A stretch of DNA of 64,000 nucleotides from Entomortierella parvispora (taxonomy: Eukaryota > Mortierellomycota > Mortierellomycetes > Mortierellales > Mortierellaceae), in NCBI GenBank assembly GCA_963573315.1, contig OY752142.1, positions 124,001-188,000 of the forward strand, in the 5' to 3' direction. The position numbers were made by a program, and so were the translations under genes. This document shows, piece after piece, positions 54,427 through 64,000 of the stretch (position 1 is its first letter; the number at the start of each line of letters is the position of its first letter). Below the pieces are notes generated by a model. That model ran no database searches. It worked only from the letters and a program-made list of their open reading frames with translations, and was not told the origin of the DNA.

Positions 54427-57400
54427 CTACAGCTTTCGCAAGACCTCAATCTTCTTCACACTTTGGATAACATCGCCCTCCTTGAAGTCCTGGAATCCCT
54501 CAAACTCCATACCGCACTCTGTACCCTTCTTGGCCTCCTGGATGTCCTCCTTGATGCGCTTCAGTGTGGAGAGTCGGCCATCCCAGATCACCTCGCCATT
54601 ACGAACAACCCGGACGTCTTCCTTACGGGTCACTCCACCATTGACAATACGACAACCAGCCACGTTCTGTGTCTGACCACCCTTCATCTTGATGGGAAAG
54701 ACCTGAGCAATCTTTGCCTCACCAACGACTTGGATCTCTATGTCCTTGGGCAAAAGTGTGGCCATCTCCACCTTCACGTCGTCCAACAGCTTGTAAATGA
54801 CGTTGTAGGACTTTAGTCCGACTCCCATCTGTCGAGCCGTTTGCATCAGCTTTTTGTCCGCCTTCACATTGAATCCCAGAACCATGGCTACAAGGACAAT
54901 AAGAGCAAACAAAACAATCAATGTCAGCTCCGGCTCTTCCTTTTCTAGCATTCCTTTCTTGTTCCCATGAAAACAAAGCAGTGACGCGTGGAACATTGAA
55001 GAGTGCTGGTATCACAAACATAGGCACATAGAGCTTTCTCCCTTTTCCCATCTCTTACCGTTACAACTTGCAGCAAACTGGATGTCGCTCTCTGTAATGT
55101 TGCCAACGCCATTCTGGATTACGCTGACCTTGACTTGGTTGGCAGGCAAACCTGCAAGCGCGTCGCACACAGCTTCAACAGTTCCACTGACGTCTCCCTT
55201 CACCACCATCCTCAGATTCTTCACTTCACTCGCCTCTTCTTCCCTGGCCTGCATGGCAGCTACGGAGAGCTGCTTCTTGACCTGGATCGGTTCGGGGTAA
55301 GTGTCAAGGACTCCTTGATGGAACAGCCAGGCCTTGCGCTTGTAATCCTTCAAGGCTTGCTTTTCCTCATCCTCTTCTTCCGCGGTGATACGACGCTTCT
55401 CATTAATAGCGACCAGAGTCTTGAGTTGCTCTTTGCGTTCCTTCTTCAGCGCGCGATTAGTCATCACGAGCTTGGCCTGCTCCTCCGATTCGGCCCCCAA
55501 CATCTCATCACCAGCCATTGGGAGATCCTTCCAGCCCATAACCTTGACAGGGGTACCGGGTGGCGCGTCCTTCACGTTCTTGCCAGTATCATTGACGAGT
55601 GCCTTGACTTTGCACCAGGCATCACCGGCAACGATCGTATCTCCGACCTTGAGCGTACCTCGCTTGACCAAGACAGTCGCAACATTTCCGCGACCCTTCT
55701 CGACCTGCGATTCAATGATGTGTCCCTCCCCACGGATGGATGTCTCTGCCCTCAGATCCAAGACCTCAGCCAAAGTCAAAATGGCCTCCTCCAGTTTGTC
55801 CAGGTTCTTGCCCGTCAGGCCAGAGACCTCAATACACTGAGTCTCGCCTCCCAGATCCTCGACCGTGACTCCATACTTCAGGAGAGCCTGCTTTGCCTTG
55901 TCAGGCTCCGCTCCATACTTGTCGCATTTGTTGATGGCCACGATAATAGGAACGCCTGCTTCCTCGGCATGCTTGATCGCCTCCGCAGTCTGGGGCATCA
56001 CGCCGTCCTCAGCAGCCACAACCAAGACCACAATATCTGTCGTCTGCGCTCCACGGGCGCGCATGGCTGAGAAGGCCGCGTGTCCAGGCGTGTCCAAGAA
56101 GGTGATGCGTTGCTTAGAGGGTAAAAGGACCGAGAACGCACCAATGTGCTGGGTAATACCGCCTGCTTCTCCTGCTGCAACAGATGTCTTGCGCAAGGAA
56201 TCCAACAGGGTCGTCTTTCCGTGGTCGACATGTCCCATGATCGTCACGACTGGAGGTCGCAACGGGTAGATAGACATGTCCTCTGGTTCAGGTCTAAAAA
56301 ACAACGATTATTGTGAATTTTGGGTCAAGGCCAGACACTAATAAAAATTTCCTTTTCCAGCCACTTGTGCTACACGGCACTTACTGAGGAGTGAGATCAA
56401 AGAGTGCTTCCGTGTTGGCCAAGATGGGGTTGACATTATATTCCAGAGCCAGCAACGACGCCTCTTCTGAAGTGAGGACTATTCGCAATAACCGACCAGA
56501 GACATATTAGTCATGATTATTTGAAAAGAGAAAACGTGAGAATCAAACTCCAGGCCAAACTTACTATGATCGTGCCGAGTAATTTCCATTCCCAAGGCTT
56601 TCATCGTGTTCTCAAAGTGTCCCATTCTTGCTCCCAAGAGTCCCGCGAGGTTGGATACACTGACAGCTTCAGGAATAAACACATCCTTGGCAGCCTTTTG
56701 CTTTTGCCTGCGGTTTTGAGATCTTCTTGCCACCTCGATCTTGGCGTTCTCTTTAGCTGTTCGTGTTGATCTTGCAAAGGTGGCGACAGGCTTTGCTACA
56801 GGTGTAGCGGTAGAGGCGGCCGAAGCGGTGGGTGATGTGGTGGGTAATGAGGTGGTTGATGCTGGCTTTGATGCCACAGCAGCAGGCGACTTTGTCCCAG
56901 GAGCAGTTGAAGAGGCTCCCTTGACGACTTCAGACGCCGTTTTTTGAGACGATGCCGAGGATGGTACTGACGTTGGTTTGCTGGCAGACGTAGAGGATGG
57001 GGCAGCTGGCTTAGGTTTGGGCGCAGTGAATCCCCACGATGCTGAAGTTACAAAGGATGAAGGAGGCTTTGGTGCTGGTGCGGTGAATCCCCAGGAGGCA
57101 GATGTGGCAAAGGATGATGGAGCGTTCTGTCGCGATTGCTGCTGCTGACCCTTCGTTCCTGCTGAAGCACCATTGTTCTGTTGGTCAACATAACGTCCTG
57201 GTCTCCGAGATCCTTCGCCAGATTGCTGATTCCTGCCTCCGCTGTTCTGGCTACGGGCTCCTGAGCTGTATCCGTATTGAGAATCCCGCGATTCCTCATA
57301 TGCACGACGGTACCGGCTATTCTGGGTCCTAGCAGCCTGACCCGGTGGCGTCGCCCATTTGTTACTGCCAGCGCTTGATCCGCCGCTCGCGTTGGCGGAA

Positions 57401-57681
57401 CCACCGCCACCATGGACATCCTTTCTGAGCTCCATTCTCAATTTTGTCTTTGGATCGAGAGCTATGCGCTCGCCCACAAGAGGTGCCCTGCCGCTACTCG
57501 ATCCTCCATTTCCTCCAGTAGCATTTCCAGAGCTCAAGTTCCTCCTGGTTCCGGTCTGAAAGGTCCTGCGACCACTGGTCAGGAGTACACGCCCGTGGGA
57601 GGAAGCGGATACCAAGAGGCGCGGGCAAAGACAACTGGGCGCGGCACCAGAGCGGGCGTTGATAGCCGAGACTTTCCACAT
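54427..57681 (-). CDS. Mitochondrial translation initiation factor IF-2
   Basis: Four exons in order (57681-56565, 56478-56385, 56293-55059, 54887-54427) join in phase to 968 aa. IF2m is a GTPase that places initiator tRNA on the mitochondrial ribosome. The N-terminus is a basic, Ser/Arg-rich presequence ([32 protein letters not shown]) followed by a long, low-complexity Ser/Ala/Thr/Pro linker containing two nearly identical [16 protein letters not shown] units. The conserved part begins [20 protein letters not shown]. The G domain has GHVDHGKT (near residue 428), [12 protein letters not shown] and NKCD. Domain II follows ([20 protein letters not shown]), then domain III ([13 protein letters not shown]) and domain IV ([19 protein letters not shown]), ending KKIEVLRKL. 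All G motifs look intact. The upstream region is shared with the divergent uL13m gene. Confidence 0.95.
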
Positions 57682-58637
57682 GGATGTGCTTTTCTGTTAG
57701 CTAAAGGTAGTGTCAGTGTTGTCCTAGTCCAAAGCACTCCACGCCGTCCTTGTAGGGTCGAATGAGGGGGATGAGGGTGAAGGAATGGGAGGGTTGATCG
57801 CGACGAGAAGGCAAAGAAAGAAACGGAAGTTGGACTGGGACTGTCTTTCCTGGAAAGGTCTCTCCCAGATCCAGTGGCTTAGATATAGCGCACGTGACTT
57901 TTCTCGCCGCGCTTCTTACCGCCACCTTCACTCCCACTTGCACGCGCTGCCCTTTCCTTCATTGTGATTTCTGTCACCCTGTAACCTCTTCTTCAATGCT
58001 CACAGGGTACCGTTTTGTTTGTTTACTCCAGTCCCCTTCAGAATTGATGCTTTTGAGCCAATGTGAAGCAATAAGCGGAAGCGTTCAGAGGAAACATCCG
58101 TGCAAAGTGTTTCGTGGATCCATCGTCGTTGCGTGACGAAATAGTCTTCAATTTGCTGCCTTCCAAGTCGGAGGGGAGCAACTAGAGGGTACGAAAAGAG
58201 CCAAAAGAAGGACGATGCTCGATCTAGATATTGGAATGGGAGGAGGAAATAGTCTCGTTGATCTGCCCAGGATTGATATTCATATTCTACCCTGGAGGTA
58301 GCGACCTCCTTCAGTAAAAAATTGGTCCTCGGAGCTAGTGTCTTGGCTTTTCCAGCGCTACTGTGCCCTCTGACGGCAGTTGAATCCTGCGTGAATTGAA
58401 TTGTTCTAGTAGCTATGGCACTGTGGTTCTGTGCAGAGCGCGCGCCAGCTTAAGGGGCTGCAGCATATCTTCCGCCCTCGATTTCCCCGCACAAATCGCA
58501 TGTAGAGCTCGTAAACAGCACAAGCCACCGCCCGAAGCTCCACCCTCCACTGTTGGACATGCACATGCACTGTTCTCATTCCTCTCCTCTCCTTCTTCCC
58601 CCTCCTCCTCGCCCCATTCACATCTCTCGCATCAACA
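57682..58637. promoter_or_regulatory. Upstream region between IF2m and uL13m, with CACGTG
   Basis: A 956-bp divergent region with a CACGTG at 57891-57896 (about 210 bp from the IF2m start) and a C/T-rich tract (58565-58620) before the uL13m ATG. No additional gene was found. Confidence 0.45.
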
Positions 58638-59528
58638 ATGTCTCAAAGCATCGGAAAGGTACCAGCCGATGCCCACACACTCCCTGATCTACTTCCTCGC
58701 TCGCCAATGACCGGGTTCCCTCACCACACCCGGGGTTTGACTGACCATTCCTTCCGTTTGTCCCTCCTTCAATAGACGGCATTGGCTTACGCCAGGGTAT
58801 GGCACCTTGTCGATGCCAAGCAAAGAGTCCTTGGACGCATGTCCGTCGGCATTGCCGAGACACTCATGGGAAAGCACAAGCCTATCTATGACCCTGCCTG
58901 TAATGCTTAAACCCCTACGCATGCATTCAACCTGATCAGGAGGAGCCCACCAGGAACCGGGAACCAGGAATGGAATAGAGTGAACACGCATGAGGAGTAA
59001 CTGGACATGTACAGGATAGAGTCGTAACATTTGTTGGGTCCCCATCATACACCAACTACTACGCCACTATGCGCAATGGAAACCCCAAGGCGGGACAACG
59101 AATGGACTATCTTTATCCCGCCTTCCTTTCCCCGGATCACAGTTCAAGTTTGAAATCTCGTTCTAACCCTCTGCGGCTCTCTGTTTTTTCCGATCATAGC
59201 GGACTGTGGAGACTATGTGGTCGTGATCAACGCTCGCGCTGTCAAGACGACCGGCACCAAGGCACAGGATAAGCTCTACAGACACCATTCCGGATACCCT
59301 GGTGGATTGAAGGAAACCAATTTTGAGACCTTGATGGAGAAGGATCCCGATGCGATTATCCGTAAAGCCGTCTCGGGCATGTTGCCCAAGAACAGACTTC
59401 GTGAGCCAAGACTGGGACGCTTGTTTGTGTTTGAGGGCGAGACTCATCCTTATGAACAAAACATCATCAAGCGGTACGATGCCCTTGGAAAGGAGACCCG
59501 TCTGGACCCCTCAAAAGTCGAGGCATAA
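58638..59528 (+). CDS. Mitochondrial large-subunit ribosomal protein uL13m
   Basis: Three exons (58638-58658, 58776-58899, 59200-59528) give 157 aa. uL13 is an early-assembling protein of the large ribosomal subunit; this form resembles bacterial L13 and is the mitochondrial one. Exon 1 codes only seven residues (MSQSIGK). The core follows: [63 protein letters not shown] and the conserved [19 protein letters not shown], ending in a short acidic/basic tail (DPSKVEA). There is no obvious cleavable presequence, which is common for this protein. The bacterial landmarks KTTGTK, YPGG and GMLPKN are all present. It is divergent from the IF2m gene. Confidence 0.94.
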
Positions 59529-59851
59529 GACAAAAATAACATCGCTCACATCCGACCCTACACAGCACATCATCCAACATCCCTTAGAACAACAACAAAA
59601 AAACTCTGCCTGCGAAAAAAGCATACCTTTCGTACGACATATGTAAAGTAATAAAACCTCAGTTGCACTTTTGTCCTTGTGTCGCAATATCCTGAGGTAT
59701 GATCTCCAAGACAATATGATGATAAAGAGTGTGTGTTCGACACTTGGTTCGACGGGTTCTTAACGAAATTGTGCGCTGACTGTCTATTCTAGCTTGTCGC
59801 CACGGTTGTTCTTTACAAACCATACAACTAATCAAACAAAATTACTGTCGG
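59529..59851. other. 3' spacer between uL13m and the WRAP73 homologue
   Basis: A 323-bp spacer between convergent genes, with an AATAAAACC word near 59651 as a likely 3'-end signal for uL13m. No gene is seen. Confidence 0.5.
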
Positions 59852-62134
59852 CTACCGTAGCCGAGAAAAGATGGATTGCGTGTGGTCATAGCCCGTCTGT
59901 GGGTGGTCATCCTCTTCTACTGGGAATCCTAGGCAAAACTGGTCGCGCGAAAGCAAGAGCAATCCTTTGCCATCTGGACACCACCGTAGAGACGACACCT
60001 CAAATTCTTCAACTGGTACTTCGATAGATTCTACTATTCCTCCAGCAACCGTGACAACGCTACCAGCCCGAACTTCATCCGGATAGGGTGTCGATCTCCA
60101 GCTGTATACTTGGTTGGTTCCGCAGCACCAGATAATCCGAGAAGGTGATGTCGGATCCCAACGACTGACGCGGATCGGCGATTGTTGCTGGATAATGGCT
60201 ACAGGCTGGAATTCAGTCATGGACCAAATCCATAAAACATTAGGCATGTTGTCTACAGCAATGATTAGGAGAATGTTCGTTAGAATTATATACTAAAAGG
60301 AGGTCATGAGGTATTTGGAACCTGTGAATCTTTACCATTCCGCGACGCCAGAAGAGATCCATCACAGTTGAAATCACACCAACCGACTCCGAGTTTTGCA
60401 TTTGGTTTTTGGGTATCGACTCGTGTTGCTGGAATCCATGCCGGCTGATCCACCATGACATCTATATAGTCGCAGAGTAACGGACGCGGTGTGTTAGGCC
60501 CATCCGAACAAAATTTACTCCGCTTCCCTCGCTGCATCACGATGACCCAATGAATTGTGAAAAATGACTTACATTCTATTCCTCCTTGAACTCGGACAGA
60601 TCCTGTCACCTCGATAGTCGAATTAGCTTCCCGCCAAAGCGTCTATATAAAATACAGCAAAGAGAATGAGCACCATGAAACCATCGATATTTATGTACGG
60701 GTTTTGGTCATTTTGAACACTTGGCCGACTTCTTACGGTCTTGTGTCCATAGTTGATGTAGGCTGTGTGGCGGAATTCTAGAATCGACTTCCATGTGAGG
60801 TGGTTTAGCAGTCGAATCTATCCATGATCCAAAACAGAATATCAACATTAGTGGTTCATTCGACTTGACGGGGACGTCCCTTCTTGGAATTTTTGCCGTA
60901 CCTTTTGATCATAACCTCCAAGTGCCAGCAGTTTGGAGGCTGGATGCCAACAGGCGGATTTAACGCCCATTCCTGTGCCGAGCGTACTAACACTGGATGC
61001 ACTTGCAACGGCTCCGTCTGTATCCGTTGCCTCGTTCATTTCCGTCGTCTCGTACGCGCCCTGACGACGCCCGTCCATGGTATATATTGCCACTCTGAAG
61101 GCCAAATTTGGATTCTCCCACAAAGCCAAGTACCGTCCATCAGGACTCCACAGAATTCCCTCGGCGTCCTTGATCCCCCCGCCCCCTGTTCCTGCAAGCT
61201 GACTAGCCTTATCATCTTCTAATATTGAAAAACTGTGGATGGCATCCGGCCGGTTCCAATAGCTTTCTGTTCCATAGATTGACACGATATCCTTGCACTC
61301 GCGCGAGTCCCGCTCCACGATGGCAAGATATTGCAAATCTGCTCGGAGACTGTACATGTACTGTGATCCTGGTCCTGTTGCCGTTGTTGCTGTAGTTCCC
61401 AAAGTGCTATGCGGTGGGACGGAAAAGGACGTGACGGACGACTTTAGCATCTCTTTGGGATGTTGAACCGCCATGACCATCTTGAGTGGCTGCTCTATCA
61501 TCATTGTACGAGAAACAGAAGCGGACATGGCGCTTTCCTCGGGGACGGTCAGGATGGATGTAGGGGATCGCTCCAGGGACCAGATCGACATTCTCAAAAG
61601 ATGAGCCTCCCATATCAGAATATGTCGAGAATCTGCGCTAAATCGGATTCCACGTTGACACTCTGCTCCCACTGGTGTGTATCCGGGAACCTTTTTCATG
61701 ACAGACGCCCGATCTTGCTGACCCTTCCCGTTCTTTGATGTCTGGCTGCTATTGGATTTGGGGCTCCCGCTGGCGATACCAGGGACGGTGATAGTCGCTT
61801 TGAACTCTTCGTGATCGACAGAATAGACAAGGACGGTACCCGTGGCGGGCGAAGCAGCGAGGATCATGGTCGAGTCTGGAGACCAACCGATTTCAGTGAT
61901 GGAAGGTAAAGAATCGCGAAAGAGTCGAATGTCGATGACGCGCAGGATCTGCATGGTCGAGGCAAATCGAATGACGAGCGCGCCCTGTCCACCGTCCTCC
62001 TGGGTGTGAATGGCGGCGGATGGATGCAATCTTGTGTATCCCTCATGGACGAGATTGTAAGAGGCCAGGTACTTTGCATTAGGCGAGTAGAGGGTGAGAA
62101 AGTTTGAGTGCTTGAAGGGTTCAGTGAAGTCCAT
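59852..62134 (-). CDS. WRAP73 (WDR8)-like WD-repeat protein
   Basis: Five exons in order (62134-60902, 60817-60737, 60642-60573, 60461-60336, 60252-59852) join in phase to 636 aa. WRAP73/WDR8 proteins are beta-propellers found at centrosomes or, in fungi, spindle pole bodies, where they act with kinesin-14 and a partner protein. The start MDFTEPFKHSNFLTLYSPNAKYLASY matches the family; the frame is open for 36 codons upstream but diverges from it. Family landmarks follow in order: ITEIGWSPDSTMILAA, RGIRFSADSRHILIWEAHL, LRMSIWSLE, CKDIVSIYG, GILWSPDGRYLALWENP, VAIYTMDGR, VKSACWHPASKLLALGGYDQK, IRLLNHLTWKSILEF, and a late propeller blade LRWCPDGKGLLLLSRD. Ser/Thr-rich insertions (around residues 150-175 and 250-280) make it longer than animal forms. 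Confidence 0.9.
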
Positions 62135-62239
62135 GGTGGCAGCAGAGTGCCGGGTGCATGCAGCAACAATGGAAACAACAGTGAAAAGGAGAAGGAGAGG
62201 TTCGCGTCTCGAGAAAGGGACATGACAAAAATTGGCGGT

Positions 62240-62245
62240 CACGTG
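62240..62245. promoter_or_regulatory. CACGTG site upstream of the WRAP73 homologue
   Basis: CACGTG in the 129-bp gap between the WRAP73-type start (62134) and the stop of the upstream SLR gene (62264), about 106 bp from the ATG. It is the fourth such site near a start in this window. Confidence 0.4.
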
Positions 62246-62263
62246 CAGGAGCGATATTTGGGG

Positions 62264-64000
62264 TTATTGACCTCCAAGGCCAACACCACCTTGGAATATT
62301 TTATCAACTGTACTTTGGGCATCTGGGTCTCCTTGCCCAGCAGCCTTCAAATACCAATCCATGGCCTTTCTGTAGTCTTGCGAAACACCCTGGCCTTTGT
62401 GGTACATTGATCCAATGTTGCGCTGGGCAGCGGCTTCCTCTTGCTCGGCAGCTTTCAAAAACCACTCCATGGCTTTCTGATAGTCCTTGGGAACACCGTT
62501 TCCGGCAAGATATATCTCACCTAAGCAGCACATGGCAGAAGCGAATCCCTGTTTGGCGGCCTTCGTATACCACTTAATGGCTTTCAGATAGTCCCTCGAA
62601 ACACCATGGCCAAGGTGATACATCAAACCAATCGTACCTTGGGCAACGACATTTGCTGGGTCGACAACCTTCAAACTCCACTCCTTCGCTTTCTGGAAGT
62701 CCTGAGGAACGCCGTTGCCAACAAGGTAAATGTCGCCTACGATGTACTGCGAATCAGTGTCTTCCTGCTCGGCAGCCCTCAAATACCAATCCATGGCTTT
62801 TTCGTAGTTTTTGGGAACACCAGTTCCACCATAGTGCCTCGCGCCTATGTTGCTCTTTGCACTGGCATCTCCTTGTTCGGCAGCCTTCAGATACCACTCC
62901 ATAGCTTTCTCATAGTCTTGAGAAACACCCTGGCCATTGTCGCACATGGAGCCAATGTCGCTCTGGGCACCGGCATGTCCATGTTCGGCGGCCTTCAAAT
63001 ACCACTCCATGGCTTTTTGGTAGTCCAATAAAACGCCCTGGCCAGCATGGTACATAAAGCCAATGCTACACTGAGAATTAATGTTTCCTTGCTCAGCGGC
63101 CTTCAGATACCATTCCATGGCTTTATGGTAGTCCTGCGAAACACCCTGGCCGTTCTGGTACATGTAGCCGATGTTGTTCTGGGCACTGGCGTTTCCTTGA
63201 TCGGCGGCCTTTAAAAACCACTCCATGGCTTTCTGGTAGGACTGGGAGGCTCCCTCGCCTTCCAGACATATCACGCCAACGCAGTAATAGGACTTTGTTT
63301 CCGCGTTTCCTTCCTCGAAGGGCTTCCAGTTCCACTTCATCACTTTTCGCTGTTGCGGATGAACTTGACCGTTCTGATACATAAAGCCAATATTGTTCTG
63401 AGCACTGGGGTTTCCTTGTGCGGCGGCCCTCAAAAGCCACTCTATGGCTTTCTTGCAGTCCACTGGAACACCTTGACCACTCTGGTACATGAGGCCAATG
63501 TTGTTCTGCGCATTGGAATGGTCTTGCTCCGCGGCTTTTAAACACCACTCCATAGCTTTCTGGTAATCCTGTGGAACTCCCACGCCATCTTGGCATATCA
63601 AACCAAAGTTGCACTGAGCGCTGGCGTATCCTTGCTCGGCGGCCATCAAATTCCACTCTTTTGCCTTATCGTAGTCCTGTGGAGTACCTTTGCCATTATA
63701 GTACATCGCGCCTATGGCGCATTGAGCGCTGGCGTATCCTTGGTGAGCAGCCTTTAGATACCACTCCATGGCCTTCTGGTAGTTCTGAACAACGCCCTTG
63801 CCCTCGTAGTACAAATTGCCCATGCTTTTCAGCGCTGAAGCATATCCTTGCTTGGCCGACTTGAGATACCACTCGATGGCTTTGACAAAATCCTGGGACA
63901 CTCCACGACCATTGCAGTACATGTCGCCTGCATAGTTTTCAGCAGCGGCGTGACCTTGATTGGCGGCCTTGAGATAGCTCTTCATTGCCTTCGTGTAGTC
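62264..64000 (-). CDS. Sel1-like repeat (SLR) protein, copy 3 (N-terminus outside window)
   Basis: An open frame runs from the stop at 62264 to the window edge, at least 578 aa; the first codons seen (DYTKAMKSYLKAANQGHAAA) are mid-repeat, so the gene starts beyond 64000. About 16 SLRs of 36 residues follow, of the form QDYQKAMEWYLKAAEQG. They are more diverged from each other than in copy 2, with one degenerate unit (HPQQRKVMKWNWKPFEEG). No stop or frameshift interrupts it. The C-terminal repeat ends AQSTVDKIFQGGVGLGGQ. No intron, signal peptide or membrane segment is visible in this part. It is transcribed in the same direction as, and only 130 bp upstream of, the WRAP73 homologue. Function is unknown, presumably a protein-interaction scaffold. 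Confidence 0.85.
   Translation of the reverse strand, partial: DYTKAMKSYLKAANQGHAAAENYAGDMYCNGRGVSQDFVKAIEWYLKSAKQGYASALKSMGNLYYEGKGVVQNYQKAMEWYLKAAHQGYASAQCAIGAMYYNGKGTPQDYDKAKEWNLMAAEQGYASAQCNFGLICQDGVGVPQDYQKAMEWCLKAAEQDHSNAQNNIGLMYQSGQGVPVDCKKAIEWLLRAAAQGNPSAQNNIGFMYQNGQVHPQQRKVMKWNWKPFEEGNAETKSYYCVGVICLEGEGASQSYQKAMEWFLKAADQGNASAQNNIGYMYQNGQGVSQDYHKAMEWYLKAAEQGNINSQCSIGFMYHAGQGVLLDYQKAMEWYLKAAEHGHAGAQSDIGSMCDNGQGVSQDYEKAMEWYLKAAEQGDASAKSNIGARHYGGTGVPKNYEKAMDWYLRAAEQEDTDSQYIVGDIYLVGNGVPQDFQKAKEWSLKVVDPANVVAQGTIGLMYHLGHGVSRDYLKAIKWYTKAAKQGFASAMCCLGEIYLAGNGVPKDYQKAMEWFLKAAEQEEAAAQRNIGSMYHKGQGVSQDYRKAMDWYLKAAGQGDPDAQSTVDKIFQGGVGLGGQ

Noticed and set aside
55135-56070. 311-codon open frame antisense to IF2m
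   Set aside because: No domain and fully overlapped by the conserved G domain on the minus strand.

Overview
The window is nuclear DNA from a fungus. Protein genes are split by short GT-AG introns, and intergenic DNA is rich in pyrimidine tracts and microsatellites. Encoded proteins include Get3, Smc6, mitochondrial ATP synthase alpha, mitochondrial IF2, mitochondrial uL13 and U1A/U2B''. Two observations point towards an early-diverging fungus, most likely Mortierellomycota: very long Sel1-like-repeat (SLR) proteins beside LRR and LysM proteins, and a full-length RNF220-type ubiquitin ligase. That placement is my inference from gene content; no marker gene was aligned. No tRNA, rRNA, CRISPR array or bacterial-type operon was seen.

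Layout. 0-2.6 kb: a U1A/U2B''-type snRNP protein and a convergent acidic hypothetical protein. 3-10.4 kb: two tandem SLR paralogues. The first carries two in-frame stops; the second is intact. A small secreted LysM protein and a duplicated 59-bp sequence lie between them. 10.8-14.6 kb: GET3 and an RNF220-like E3 in divergent orientation. 16.5-17.2 kb: a small secreted Val/Ala/Lys-rich protein. 18.7-21.1 kb: ATP1. 22.1-25.8 kb: a large LRR protein. 26.1-32.1 kb: ZNF830 and SMC6, divergent. 33.6-43.2 kb: two long, disordered proteins, one with a PH domain. 43.2-50.2 kb: a gene-poor island with ~550-bp direct repeats, a minisatellite, gene relics and one lineage-specific gene. 50.2-54.2 kb: a tail-anchored disordered protein and a weak small gene. 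54.4-59.5 kb: mitochondrial IF2 and uL13m, divergent. 59.9-64 kb: WRAP73 (WDR8) and a third SLR gene that runs off the right edge.

The housekeeping genes do not form one pathway. The clearest functional pairing is the divergent IF2m/uL13m pair, both in mitochondrial translation. The accessory material is concentrated at the SLR/LysM locus on the left, the 43-50 kb island and the right edge. There the sequence shows duplication, apparent gene conversion, nonsense mutations and repeat growth. I found no convincing multi-gene undescribed system. The most unusual locus is the 44.4-48.9 kb segment, where two direct ~550-bp repeats bracket a single gene of unknown function. Exon boundaries were read by eye from splice sites, reading-frame phase and family similarity.
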